Origin: Sphaerimonospora cavernae
GTDB taxonomy: Bacteria > Actinomycetota > Actinomycetes > Streptosporangiales > Streptosporangiaceae
Assembly (NCBI RefSeq): GCF_042435035.1
Contig: NZ_JBHMQT010000067.1
Span: 34,735 to 98,734, forward strand
Length of the DNA: 64,000 nt
Reading direction: 5' to 3'
A program made the position numbers and the translations under genes. Positions 23,586 to 32,189 of this stretch are shown piece after piece. The number at the start of each line of letters is the position of its first letter. Within the stretch, counting starts at the first letter, position 1. The notes under the pieces were generated by a model that worked only from the letters and a program-made list of their open reading frames with translations, was not told the DNA's origin and did not search any database.

Positions 23586-24194
23586 GTGTCGCTTCCAGCG
23601 TGGGCCACGGATCCGTCCAGTCTGCTCCTGACGGAGGAGGAATACGAGGCTCTGCCCGAGGACGTCTGCCGGAGCATCGAAGTGGTGGACGGGCGAGTGG
23701 TCTTCTGCGAATCCCCCACCCCCGCTCATCAGCGGGTGTCACGCAACCTGACCTTCGCGTTGCTGCGAGCCCGGCCGGAAGCCCCATGCCTGGATGTGCT
23801 GCAGGACACCGACATGCGGTATCGGCACCGCAATCCACACGTCACCCAGGCCGGGAAGAGGTTCACATTCCGTCGCCCGGACATCTGCGTGCTGAGGTGC
23901 CTGTTGCCCGGCGCGCGGTTGTGGTCCGGGGACGTGCTCGTCGCGGTGGAGATCACCTCGTCGGACGATGAGGTGGACTTCAACGACAAACGGGCCGAAT
24001 ACGCCGCGCAGGGCATCCTGGCATATCTGATCGTGGTTATGGACGGTGACGGGATCGGCTCGGTTGAGGAGCATCGGCTGGACTGGAGCGGGCGCAACTA
24101 CCAGTTGGCGGCGGTGCATCGCGGGTCGCTGGTGACGGAGCTGCCCGAGGGATTGAAGATCGACATCTCCTTCGTGGAGCTGGAACAGGTCTGA
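23586..24194 (+). CDS. Uma2 family putative nuclease (DUF820)
   Basis: The protein has 202 residues. The PD-(D/E)XK-like core is visible as RRPDICVLRC (with the Asp) followed about 20 residues later by VLVAVEITSSDDEVDFNDKR (Glu, then Ser and Lys). The C-terminal YLIVVMDGDG strand is usual in the family. Copies are common in actinomycetes and their biological role is unknown. The GTG at 23586 has a good ribosome binding site. The segment DTDMRYRHRNPHVTQ, longer than in most members, may be a small insertion. Confidence 0.85.
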   Translation: MSLPAWATDPSSLLLTEEEYEALPEDVCRSIEVVDGRVVFCESPTPAHQRVSRNLTFALLRARPEAPCLDVLQDTDMRYRHRNPHVTQAGKRFTFRRPDICVLRCLLPGARLWSGDVLVAVEITSSDDEVDFNDKRAEYAAQGILAYLIVVMDGDGIGSVEEHRLDWSGRNYQLAAVHRGSLVTELPEGLKIDISFVELEQV

Positions 24195-24374
24195 TCCGCG
24201 TCCGTTGCCGGGCGTGGCCCAGGATGGTGGCATGGGGTGAAATGGTGCCGAGCGGCGCTCCTGCCGGGGGGTGACGTGCGGGCGGAAGAAACCTATTCCG
24301 AGGAGAAGTACCGTTAACAGCTCGGGCAGAAAATACCGTCCGATCAAGTCAACCCGGTCACCTCGCGTGGGTTG

Positions 24375-25205
24375 ATGGCGGATTATCGGAACCATGCGAT
24401 TTCCGACGCTTGCCGCTCGGGCCGCCTGCGGCCGGGCCGTCCGGGTGCCGTCGCGGGCATGCTGACATCTCCTTTCCCCAAGGGGGATGACGATGGCGGG
24501 TCCGCGCACAAGGTGCTCGGTTCCGGCTGGACCGCGCCACGCCGTGCCCGTGCCTTCGTGCGCGCTCAGCTCGGGCGGTGGGGTTTGCCGGATCTGGTCG
24601 AGACGGCCGAGTTGCTGGTGTCGGAGTTGGTGACGAACGCGGTTCGGGCGACCAACGCGGTGTCCAGTCCGCCGATCGTGTCGTCGATGTTCCCGGTGAC
24701 GCTGCGCAGCGTCGCGGTACGGCTGCGCCTGTCGGCGCGGTCGCGCAGCCTGTTCATCGAGGTGTGGGACGCGAGCGCGAGTGTGCCGGTTCCCCGCCGC
24801 GACGTCGGCCCGGGCGATGAGGGGCTCGAGGAGGGCGGCCGCGGGCTCGAACTCGTGGACGGCCTGGCGAGGCGCTGGGGACACCACACGGCGCGAGACC
24901 GGGGCAAGATCGTGTGGTGTGAGCTGGCGGCCTCCCCTGAGATCTCTCCCCTGGCCCTGCACCATCCTCCTCCGGCTTCACCAGGTGTCGCCGACCCTGC
25001 CATCGCTACCCCGATCGCTCCTGTTCGGGCCGTCCCCGTCCCCGTCGGGTCCGTCAGCCCGGCTGGGTCTCCCCCGCCTGCGCTCGCCGTACCCGTCCAT
25101 ATGCTGCCGCGGCGGGTGCGCAACCATCCCCGGGCCGAGCGGGCCGAGGGCCCCGACCGAGACACGCTGCTGCGGGTCCTCCAGGGGCTGCGCGACCTGG
25201 ACTGA
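24375..25205 (+). CDS. RsbW-like ATP-binding protein (HATPase_c), possible anti-sigma factor
   Basis: The protein has 276 residues from the ATG at 24375. The ATPase domain covers residues 50-190: the N box is ELLVSELVTNAVRATNA, the acidic residue sits in FIEVWDASA, and the G box is EEGGRGLELVDGLARRWG. After it lies a proline/valine-rich low-complexity segment of about 60 residues. This type usually binds anti-sigma antagonists or sigma factors in actinomycetes. No sigma or STAS gene is adjacent. The first 45 residues lack conservation and the ATG at 24459 could be the true start. Confidence 0.82.
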   Translation: MADYRNHAISDACRSGRLRPGRPGAVAGMLTSPFPKGDDDGGSAHKVLGSGWTAPRRARAFVRAQLGRWGLPDLVETAELLVSELVTNAVRATNAVSSPPIVSSMFPVTLRSVAVRLRLSARSRSLFIEVWDASASVPVPRRDVGPGDEGLEEGGRGLELVDGLARRWGHHTARDRGKIVWCELAASPEISPLALHHPPPASPGVADPAIATPIAPVRAVPVPVGSVSPAGSPPPALAVPVHMLPRRVRNHPRAERAEGPDRDTLLRVLQGLRDLD

Positions 25206-25228
25206 GCCGCAGTGGTCAGGACGCCTCA

Positions 25229-27988
25229 TCACTCACTGTGCTTGGCCTCGGTCATGGTCCGCGCCATCTGGCCGAGATCTTCGAGGGCGGAGACGATTTC
25301 CCCGATCGCGTCGGTGAAGAGCTCGGGGTTTTTCGTCGAGTCGAACGCTCGACCGCAGTCCGCGCTGTACTTCTTGATTTTTTCGAGATCGGCGGCCCAC
25401 TTCGACTGTAGGCCCGCATCAGGGATGGGGAGGAACTTCTGGGCTTCAGAGGCATGATCGGCGATCGTTGAGCAGAGCGGGCGGAAGACGTCGGAATCGA
25501 GTGCCACCATTCCCTCGGCGTCCGGCCCCACCCCAGCGGCCTTGATCAACGCCTGGTTGATGGCGCCGACGTCCGATGTCAGGATCTCCAGCTGGTGAAG
25601 GCCTCCCGTCTGCAACCAGGCCGCGAGCTGAGCACGCTTCACTCCGGGTAGGGGCGTGCCCTGGGCTCTGGGGGTAATCGTCACCACCGGTCTGTCGACG
25701 CCGCTGTCTGGAACGGCTCCGCTCACTCCTGTCAAGACCGATATCAACGAGCCGACGCATGCGACGATGGCCAAGCCCCAACCCGCTCTACTCCCCCACA
25801 AGATCGGTTGATCAAATTCCGTCTGCCATCTGCTGAAGAGCCGGGTAGCCATCGCGGTTAGTACGGCGAGCATCGCCGAGCCGCACAGGAACACCGGGGA
25901 GTCGATGGCGAGTTCCTGGCTGAGAGGCCAGACCGCCGAGGGAGGCCAGTGGCAGGTGCTCTTCAACGTGTTGAGCGGGCCGAGGCAGCCGTCGATGGAG
26001 GTGAGCAGGAACTGGCCGAGTAGCAGTATGAGCTGGGCGATGCCCGCCGCGACCAGGGCTCGGACCAGCCAGTAGCGTCGGCCGAGGGCACCCATCGCTC
26101 CTGCGGCTACGGCCGTTCCCATCGCCGTCGCGGCCAGCAGCCAGCTGAGATAGATCGTCACATGGGCGCGGGTGACGGGAACGCCCGGCGGCTGCGAGGA
26201 ATGAATGTACGCCATCGCGGCCGTGATCCCGAGCAGTCCTGCCACGCCGCCGATCAGGCCGGCCAGGATGGCGGGTCTGATCGCGGGCGCGGTGCCGTCC
26301 GCCGCCGGGCGGGTCCAGAGCAGCAGCGGGTAAACCCAGACCACGGTCGCTACGATCATGGGGAGCACGCCGGAGTTGGTCTTCAGATACACGACGAATG
26401 TGAGCAGTGCGAGCTCGATCGTGTGCTGTTCCCATGAGCCGGGGAACGTCTGGGCGACCACGTGTCTCATCTGCGGTCCGATCAGCAGGTCGCCGGTCTC
26501 CGTCAGGGGGAGTCCCCGCGCGTTCCACCATGCCAGCATTACGGCCAGCAGGCTCCACGCGATCAGGAAGAGCGGGAGCACTTTCAGCGAGAGCTTGCCG
26601 CCCTGCCAGGTCCGCAGCCTGAGCCTGGTGCATTGGGCCAGCCATCCGGAGAACACGGCACCGATGGGGATGAGCAGCAGGAGCAGGGTGGGAGCTTCGG
26701 GTAGCCAGCGGCCACCCGTGAAGATCGCCATCAGCTGGCCGGTTATCATGCCGAGGCCCATCGACAGGCCGGATCTCAGGCCGGACGGCGGAGGGGTCGA
26801 GGTGGCTTCCGTGAAGACGACCGAACGTATGATCGCGGTGCCGACGATCGCGGTGATCATCCCCGCGATCGGCCACGCTGCCAGGGAGTCGTGCTTGAGG
26901 CCCAGGACTTTATCAAGCACGGCATAGAGGTGCGGTATCGCAGCACCGGTCAGGAAAACCTGGAGTGCGCCGACGCGGAACAGCGGTGACGGGTCGGCAA
27001 GCGATCGGCGGCGCTCGGACCAGGTGGGATGCGTCCGTACCAGCGCGGTGATCGAGGTGATCGCCTTAGCCGCCCACGGCCAAGTGGGCGCGGGCGGGTC
27101 TTCCGGCCAGCGGGTGAGGAACCGGCCGGAGGCGTCGGCCGCGTCCAAATCCGCGTACAGCTCCCGATGGCGCAGGATGTCGGCCCTGGCCAGATGGACG
27201 AGGACCACCAGGAAGGCCGAGTACAACAGGCTACGGACTTCCATCGCCACTATCGTGTTCCGGAAGGCGTCGTCCGGGTGAATGTAGAACGCCTTGAACA
27301 GCCACCAGGCGGCGATGCCCAGAGTCGGCGCCAGCGCGGCGATCACGAAGACCCGCCATAGGGCCACGAGCCCGTAGGTGAGATCCACATCGCGGTTCCG
27401 GATGTGCGCCAGCTCGTGGCGGATGATCACACGGAACTTCTCCGGGTCCGAAGCCCTCGTCGCGAGCAGGCCGCCATGCAGACACATGGTGTAGTCGCGC
27501 AGCCTGCCGAACACCACGGCTGTGGCGGCCATGGACGCCGGGTCGACGATGTACCGCGGTGGGGAGTCGATCCCCATCTCCCGCGCGATTCCAGCGAGCT
27601 CGGCTGCGAACTCACCCCGGGAGTCGATCGCGGCGAGAGGCACCATGCGACCCCGGCGGTGGCGCCGGCTCGGCAGCCACCAGTAAAGTACGGCCGCCGC
27701 GGAGAGGACGACAAGCGTTCCCGCGATTCCCTTCCAGGGGATGGTGGAGGTGGGGTGCAGTTCGTGGCACCGCGAGTTGACTATTACCGGGAGCGACTCG
27801 GCGAGCGACGCGTTGGGGTCCGCTCCTGCGGCGAGCATGCACGGCGAGAACTCGGCGCCGTTGCCGAAACCGGTAAAGAAGCCGAGGGCGACATCGAGCA
27901 TGCTGATGCTGCTGGAGATGAGCACGACCATCAGCAGCAAGAAGCGTGAGGCCGTACCCGCGAAGACGATCCGTGCGTCCACCCGCAT
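25229..27988 (-). CDS. Large multi-pass membrane M48-family zinc metalloprotease
   Basis: The protein has 919 residues from the ATG at 27988. The zinc motif HELAH is at residues 191-195 in RVIIRHELAHIRNRDVDLTY, and a plausible third ligand is the glutamate in HRELYADLDA near residue 275. Two helices precede the catalytic domain. After it there are about fourteen more hydrophobic segments up to residue 800, then a soluble C-terminal domain. Ordinary M48 proteins have 280-450 residues, so more than half of this protein is an added membrane module that I do not recognise. GGAGAC lies 3 nt before the ATG. It is 17 nt after the partner gene and surely cotranscribed. Confidence 0.8.
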   Translation of the reverse strand: MRVDARIVFAGTASRFLLLMVVLISSSISMLDVALGFFTGFGNGAEFSPCMLAAGADPNASLAESLPVIVNSRCHELHPTSTIPWKGIAGTLVVLSAAAVLYWWLPSRRHRRGRMVPLAAIDSRGEFAAELAGIAREMGIDSPPRYIVDPASMAATAVVFGRLRDYTMCLHGGLLATRASDPEKFRVIIRHELAHIRNRDVDLTYGLVALWRVFVIAALAPTLGIAAWWLFKAFYIHPDDAFRNTIVAMEVRSLLYSAFLVVLVHLARADILRHRELYADLDAADASGRFLTRWPEDPPAPTWPWAAKAITSITALVRTHPTWSERRRSLADPSPLFRVGALQVFLTGAAIPHLYAVLDKVLGLKHDSLAAWPIAGMITAIVGTAIIRSVVFTEATSTPPPSGLRSGLSMGLGMITGQLMAIFTGGRWLPEAPTLLLLLIPIGAVFSGWLAQCTRLRLRTWQGGKLSLKVLPLFLIAWSLLAVMLAWWNARGLPLTETGDLLIGPQMRHVVAQTFPGSWEQHTIELALLTFVVYLKTNSGVLPMIVATVVWVYPLLLWTRPAADGTAPAIRPAILAGLIGGVAGLLGITAAMAYIHSSQPPGVPVTRAHVTIYLSWLLAATAMGTAVAAGAMGALGRRYWLVRALVAAGIAQLILLLGQFLLTSIDGCLGPLNTLKSTCHWPPSAVWPLSQELAIDSPVFLCGSAMLAVLTAMATRLFSRWQTEFDQPILWGSRAGWGLAIVACVGSLISVLTGVSGAVPDSGVDRPVVTITPRAQGTPLPGVKRAQLAAWLQTGGLHQLEILTSDVGAINQALIKAAGVGPDAEGMVALDSDVFRPLCSTIADHASEAQKFLPIPDAGLQSKWAADLEKIKKYSADCGRAFDSTKNPELFTDAIGEIVSALEDLGQMARTMTEAKHSE

Positions 27989-28005
27989 GTCCGTCTCCGT
28001 GGCTG

Positions 28006-28488
28006 TCAGGATTGCTCGGTGGTTTCTCCGGTCTTCTCGGTCCGGTCGGGTGGCCGGTCGAGCATCAGCCGGGTTATCACATGGTCGGCGAGAGCGTCGG
28101 CTTCGGCCTGGTCCATTCCGGCCCGGACGGCTCCACTGCCGACGAGGCGGTGGACTTCCTCCAGTTGCTCCCCGGTCAGCATCGGGATCGTACCGGCCGT
28201 CACCGGGCGGTGGCGGCGCAGCAGGGTACTCAGCTTCGCGCCGATGCCGCCGGCGGCCCGCCCCACACTCTTGCGCGTCACCTCCTCGATCGCGATCCAC
28301 ACCACGGGGGTGACCAGGACCACGAGATCGGGCAATCCGAAGCCGAGGGGTTCCCCGCGCGGTCCGCGGCGCAGCAGCCGTACGATCTGGTTTTGATCGA
28401 GTTTGCCGAGTCCTTCGACGATGGGCAGCTCGTGTGGGGCCTGCTCCGCCACCACATCACGGACCACTTCGTACACGGTCGCGGCCAA
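28006..28488 (-). CDS. Unknown protein paired with the M48 protease
   Basis: The protein has 160 residues. I do not recognise it. Residues 27-45 are a helix-like stretch ending NQIVRLLRRG, one weakly hydrophobic segment lies at FGLPDLVVLVTPVVWIAIEE (residues 50-69), and the C-terminal half is rich in Arg, Glu and Asp. The start is a TTG at 28488 with a strong GAGGAGGA site 7 nt upstream, missed if only ATG or GTG are accepted. It precedes the M48 gene by 17 nt. It may be a regulator, inhibitor or co-factor of that protease. Confidence 0.7.
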   Translation of the reverse strand: MAATVYEVVRDVVAEQAPHELPIVEGLGKLDQNQIVRLLRRGPRGEPLGFGLPDLVVLVTPVVWIAIEEVTRKSVGRAAGGIGAKLSTLLRRHRPVTAGTIPMLTGEQLEEVHRLVGSGAVRAGMDQAEADALADHVITRLMLDRPPDRTEKTGETTEQS

Positions 28489-28566
28489 TTATCCGTCCTC
28501 CTCGCGGTGGCTGACACAGGTAATGTTCGCGTTGCTCAGGAGATCTGAACAGCCCTTCGGCGGATC

Positions 28567-28742
28567 TCAGCAGCGGACCTTGCCGAGGAAGGTCAGCGGG
28601 TTGGTCCTGGTGCGGGCGATAGGAAGTCCAGGTCCTCCAAGGGTTTTTGTCCAAGGTCCTTCGGCATGGCCAGCCGTTTGGCCTCGCCCTTGGAGCAGTT
28701 GACGAACGAGGTGCGGATTTCCTGTTCGCTCAGTGTCTTCAT
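28567..28742 (-). pseudogene. FBP-domain (EF-G-binding/treble-clef) gene remnant, internal deletion and frameshift
   Basis: The ATG at 28742 opens a 49-residue frame ending at 28593. Its first 41 residues, including EQEIRTSFVNCSKGEAKRL and a closing DLDFL, match the N terminus of actinomycete FBP-domain proteins (usually about 160 residues). The frame then turns into a non-family tail and stops. In another frame just downstream, TNPLTFLGKVRC with a stop at 28567 looks like the last residues of the same family. The zinc-binding cysteines between are missing. Both ends of the gene therefore remain while the middle is deleted and the frame broken. Confidence 0.7.
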
Positions 28743-28759
28743 GGCGGGGGACGCTAACA

Positions 28760-28780
28760 TTGCCTAGGTATATTAGGTAA
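28760..28780. promoter_or_regulatory. TetR-type operator between the FBP remnant and the TetR gene
   Basis: TTGCCTA (28760-28766) and TAGGTAA (28774-28780) form an inverted repeat with one mismatch around a 7-nt AT-rich centre. It is in the 73-bp gap between divergent genes, the normal place for a TetR self-regulating site. The left target gene is now a remnant. Confidence 0.6.
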
Positions 28781-28815
28781 ACGGTTAAAGCTCCTAGTTT
28801 TGGTGGAGATGGCGC

Positions 28816-29421
28816 ATGGCGCGTGCCGGGTTGACGGCCGAACGGGTGACGGAGGCGGCGGCGGAGCTGGCCGATGAGGTCGGGTTCGACAACATCACGA
28901 TCTCGGCGCTGGCGCGGCGTTTCGGAGTGAAGGACGCGAGCCTGTACTCCCATGTGAAGAACGTCCAAGACTTGCGGACGCGGGTCGCGGTGCTGGCCGC
29001 ACGTGACTTCGCCGAGCGGATCACGGCCGCGATCGCGGGCCGGGCCGGCAAGGACGCGCTGACCGCGTTCGCGCACGCCTATCGAACGTTCGCGATGGAG
29101 CATCCCGGCCGATACGCGGCGACGCAGATGGAGATCTCCCCCGAGGTGCTCGCCCGGTCGCCCGGTCATCTGAGCCTCATCCAGGCCCCTCCCGCGATGC
29201 TGCGCGCGTACGGCCTAGCCGAGCCGGATCTTACCGACGCGGTGCGTTTGCTGCGCAGCACGTTTCACGGCTACGTCGTCCTCGAGGCATCCGCTGCCTT
29301 CAGGCATCCCCGTCAGGTGCGGACGTCCTGGGAGCGTGGTCTGTACGCGCTCCATGTCGCCCTGGAGAACTGGCCACCCTCCGCTCCGCGACTTGAGGAT
29401 CGCCCCCGGGAAGGCGTGTGA
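28816..29421 (+). CDS. TetR family regulator with WHG-type C-terminal domain
   Basis: The protein has 201 residues. The TetR HTH is TISALARRFGVKDASLYSHV at residues 28-47. The C-terminal part has ARDFAERITAAIAG, FRTFAMEHPGRY-like spacing, and LLRSTFHGYVVLEASAAF, the WHG domain pattern. GGTGGAG stands 7 nt before the ATG. The regulator probably controls itself and the divergent, now broken, FBP-domain gene. The ligand is unknown. Confidence 0.9.
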   Translation: MARAGLTAERVTEAAAELADEVGFDNITISALARRFGVKDASLYSHVKNVQDLRTRVAVLAARDFAERITAAIAGRAGKDALTAFAHAYRTFAMEHPGRYAATQMEISPEVLARSPGHLSLIQAPPAMLRAYGLAEPDLTDAVRLLRSTFHGYVVLEASAAFRHPRQVRTSWERGLYALHVALENWPPSAPRLEDRPREGV

Positions 29422-29566
29422 TGGCGCGCGCGGGGGCCAGTTCGCCTTCGGGGATGACGAGTTGGGGGTGGGCTTCGCCTATGTCGCAAACCGAACGATC
29501 GTTCACGACGACGGGCGTGCCACCCGGATGATCGCAGCTGTGCGGAAGTTCCCGACGGGCGCGTGA
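29419..29566 (+). pseudogene. C-terminal fragment of a beta-lactamase-family serine hydrolase
   Basis: The frame ending at 29566 reads ARGGQFAFGDDELGVGFAYV and then ANRTIVHDDGRATRMIAAV. This matches the last 45 or so residues of actinomycete class-C-like hydrolases (the GG..GFAD.E.GVGFAYV.NR block with its closing helix). The SxxK and YxN motifs that should lie about 250 residues upstream are not present on either strand, so only the tail remains. It follows the TetR gene directly and reads the same way. Confidence 0.65.
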
Positions 29567-29637
29567 GCCGTCGCCGGCGCCATCGGCGGGTTCCGCGGTA
29601 TGGGAAAACCTGTTGCGGAATTGTCGGGGGGGTTGGC

Positions 29638-29643
29638 TAGGGT
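29638..29643 (+). promoter_or_regulatory. -10 box of the leaderless ABC exporter operon
   Basis: TAGGGT lies 8 nt before the GTG at 29652, with TTGCGG at 29613-29618 as a possible -35 box (19-nt spacer). No ribosome binding site is present, consistent with a leaderless message. Confidence 0.45.
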
Positions 29644-29651
29644 CGGCAGAC

Positions 29652-30587
29652 GTGGCTGACCAACCCTTGATTTTCGCTCGTGACCTGGTGAAACGTTTCG
29701 GTGATTTCACCGCGGTCGACGGGATCGACCTGGAGGTGGCGCCGGGCGAGGCGTTCGGCTTCCTGGGGCCGAACGGGGCCGGCAAGTCCTCGACCATGCG
29801 CATGATCGGGTGTGTGTCCGTGCCGACGTCCGGGGAGCTGCGCATCCTGGGCATGGACCCGGTGCGGGACGGCACCGCGATCCGGGCCCGGCTGGGCGTC
29901 TGCCCGCAGTTGGACAATCTCGACCCCGATCTGACGGTGCGGGAGAACCTGACGACGTACGCGCGGTATTTCGGGCTGTCGCGGTCGGAGAGCGGCCGCC
30001 GGGCCGATGAGCTGCTGGAGTTCGTGCGGTTGACGGACCGGGCGAAGGGCAAGGTGGAGCCGCTGTCGGGCGGCATGAAGCGGCGGCTGACGATCGCACG
30101 GGCGCTGGTCAACGAGCCCGAACTGGTGCTGCTCGACGAGCCCACGACGGGGCTGGACCCGCAGGCCAGGCACCTGTTGTGGGAGCGGCTGTTCCGGCTG
30201 AAGCAGCGTGGCACCACGCTCGTGTTGACGACGCACTACATGGACGAGGCCGAGCAGTTGTGCGACCGGCTGGTGGTGATGGACGGCGGGAAGATCATCG
30301 CGGAGGGGTCGCCGCGTTCACTGATCGAGACCTACTCCACGGCCGAGGTGGTCGAGCTGCGCTTCCCCGACGGGTTGGATTTCAACGCTGATTACGCGGC
30401 GAAGCTGGAGGGCGTAGGGGAGCGGATCGATCCGCTTCCCGACCGGGTGCTGGTCTACGCCGATGACGGGGACGCGGCGCTGGCCGAGGTGCACCGGCGG
30501 GGTCTGACGCCGTCCACTGTGCTGGCGCGGCGCTCCACCCTGGAGGATGTGTTCCTCCAGCTGACCGGTCGGACGTTGGTGGATTGA
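29652..30587 (+). CDS. ABC-2 transporter ATP-binding protein (DrrA/NodI-like)
   Basis: The protein has 311 residues. Walker A is GFLGPNGAGKSSTMRMI near residue 36, the Q loop is VCPQLDNLDPDLTV, the signature LSGGMKRRLTIARALV is near 138, Walker B is LVLLDEPTTGLDP, and the H loop is LTTHYMDEAEQL. The DrrA-type C-terminal domain ends STLEDVFLQLTGRTL. The NodI/DrrA subclass exports lipids, antibiotics or polyketides. The GTG at 29652 starts VADQPLIFARDLVKRFG. Two permease genes follow within 1 nt. Confidence 0.95.
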   Translation: MADQPLIFARDLVKRFGDFTAVDGIDLEVAPGEAFGFLGPNGAGKSSTMRMIGCVSVPTSGELRILGMDPVRDGTAIRARLGVCPQLDNLDPDLTVRENLTTYARYFGLSRSESGRRADELLEFVRLTDRAKGKVEPLSGGMKRRLTIARALVNEPELVLLDEPTTGLDPQARHLLWERLFRLKQRGTTLVLTTHYMDEAEQLCDRLVVMDGGKIIAEGSPRSLIETYSTAEVVELRFPDGLDFNADYAAKLEGVGERIDPLPDRVLVYADDGDAALAEVHRRGLTPSTVLARRSTLEDVFLQLTGRTLVD

Positions 30588-30588
30588 C

Positions 30589-31359
30589 ATGACGGCTGGA
30601 ACCTTGCATCCCACGCTGGCCGTGCTGAACCGGCAACTGACGCTGTATCGCCGGTTGTGGCAGGCCTCGATCTTCTCGTCCTTCGTCCTGCCGGTGCTGT
30701 TCCTGATCAGCATCGGCATCGGGGTCGGGCGCTATGTCGGTTCGGTCGAGGGTGTCGACTATCTGTCGTGGATCGTGCCGGGGGTGCTCGCCTCGACGGC
30801 CTTCCAGATCGCGCTGGGTGAGTCGACGTACGCGGTGCTGGGCGACTTCAAGTGGGTCCGGGCCTATCACGCGATGCGTGCGACACCGGTGCGGCCGGTG
30901 GACATGGTCTGCGGGCACCTGCTCTACCTGGTGTTGCGGGCTGAGGCCGCGGTGCTCGCCTTCCTGGTGGTCGTGGTGTTCTTCGGTGGGCTGCACTCGC
31001 CGTGGTCGCTGGCCACCCCGGTGGTGTGCGGGTTGCTGATCGCGGCGACCGCTGCGCCGGTGACGGCGTTCGCCGCCCGGATCGACCATGACAGCTATTT
31101 CTCGCTGTTGTTCCGCCTCGTGATGATCCCGTCGACGCTGTTCGCCGGGGTGTTCTTCCCCGTGGAGCAGTTGCCCGCGGTGGTGCGGCCCCTGGCGTAC
31201 GCGTCGCCGATGTGGCATGGGGTCGAAATGTGCCGGGCGGCGACGCTCGGCCGGGCGACCGCGTGGCCGCTGGCCATGCATGTGGGATATCTGCTGGTGT
31301 GGGCGGTCGGCGGCGCGGCCCTGGCGGTGCTCGCGTTCCGGCGCAGGCTGGAGGACTGA
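30589..31359 (+). CDS. ABC-2 transporter permease (NodJ-like), first
   Basis: The 256-residue protein has six hydrophobic segments. It has the ABC-2 pattern: FSSFVLPVLFLISIGIGVGRYV, then YLSWIVPGVLASTAFQIA, and LFRLVMIPSTLFAGVFFPVEQLPAVVRP, the conserved FxPxxxLP loop near the C terminus. It starts 1 nt after the ATPase stop. With the second permease it forms the membrane part of an exporter. Confidence 0.93.
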   Translation: MTAGTLHPTLAVLNRQLTLYRRLWQASIFSSFVLPVLFLISIGIGVGRYVGSVEGVDYLSWIVPGVLASTAFQIALGESTYAVLGDFKWVRAYHAMRATPVRPVDMVCGHLLYLVLRAEAAVLAFLVVVVFFGGLHSPWSLATPVVCGLLIAATAAPVTAFAARIDHDSYFSLLFRLVMIPSTLFAGVFFPVEQLPAVVRPLAYASPMWHGVEMCRAATLGRATAWPLAMHVGYLLVWAVGGAALAVLAFRRRLED

Positions 31360-32177
31360 TGCTGACCACGTTCGTGGCGTCCCCCGCGAGGGCCCCCGGC
31401 CGGGTCTCCCCCGGCCGGGTGGGTGCGGTGATAAACCGCAATGTGGGCGCGCTGCGGTCCGGCCCGTCGTACTGGGTCGTGTTGCTGTCGGGTTTCTTCG
31501 AGCCGGTGCTGTATCTGCTGTCGATCGGTGTCGGGGTGGGCACACTGGTCGGGGACATCACGGTCGGCGGGCGGAGCATGTCGTACGCGGCGTTCGTCGC
31601 TCCGGCGATGCTGGCGGTGTCGGCGATGACGGGGGTCCTGGCTGAGACGACGTTCAACTTCTTCCACAAGTTCAAGTACGCCAAGACCTTCGAGGCGGTG
31701 CTGGCGACGCCGGTGCGGCCGATCGAGATCGCGGTGGGTGAGCTGGTGTGGGCAGTCGTCCGCGGCGCGGTGTACACGGCGGCTTTTCTGGTTGTGATGG
31801 TGGCGATGGGGCTGACCACGCCCGGCGGGGCGCTGGCCGCGTTCCCGGCGTCGGTGCTGGTCGGGCTGGCGTTCGGTGCGGTCGGTATGGCGATGAGCAC
31901 GCTGATGCGTGGCTGGCAGGACTTCGACCTGATGAGCGTCGGTCAGTTCGCGTTGTTTCTGTTCTCGGGGACCTTCTCCCCTGTGCAGGACTATCCGCTG
32001 GTCATGGAGGTCCTGATCCAGGTCACTCCGCTGTATCACGCGGTGGAGTTGGTGCGCGGGCTGTGTCTCGGGGTGGTCGGCCTGGGGTCGCTCGGGCACG
32101 CGGCCTACCTGGCGGCGATGGTCGTCGGCGGGCTGTGGTTGGCCTCTCGCCGCCTGACCAGGATGCTCTGCGTTTAA
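31359..32177 (+). CDS. ABC-2 transporter permease (NodJ-like), second
   Basis: The protein has 272 residues and is a paralogue of the first permease: SGFFEPVLYLLSIGVGVGTL, YAAFVAPAMLAVSAMTGV, and FALFLFSGTFSPVQDYPLVM correspond to the same regions. The ATG overlaps the stop of the first permease (TGATG). The two proteins probably form a heterodimer with two copies of the ATPase. The long in-frame extension upstream of the ATG overlaps the first permease and is not coding. Confidence 0.93.
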   Translation: MLTTFVASPARAPGRVSPGRVGAVINRNVGALRSGPSYWVVLLSGFFEPVLYLLSIGVGVGTLVGDITVGGRSMSYAAFVAPAMLAVSAMTGVLAETTFNFFHKFKYAKTFEAVLATPVRPIEIAVGELVWAVVRGAVYTAAFLVVMVAMGLTTPGGALAAFPASVLVGLAFGAVGMAMSTLMRGWQDFDLMSVGQFALFLFSGTFSPVQDYPLVMEVLIQVTPLYHAVELVRGLCLGVVGLGSLGHAAYLAAMVVGGLWLASRRLTRMLCV

Positions 32178-32189
32178 CCGCCTAACCGC

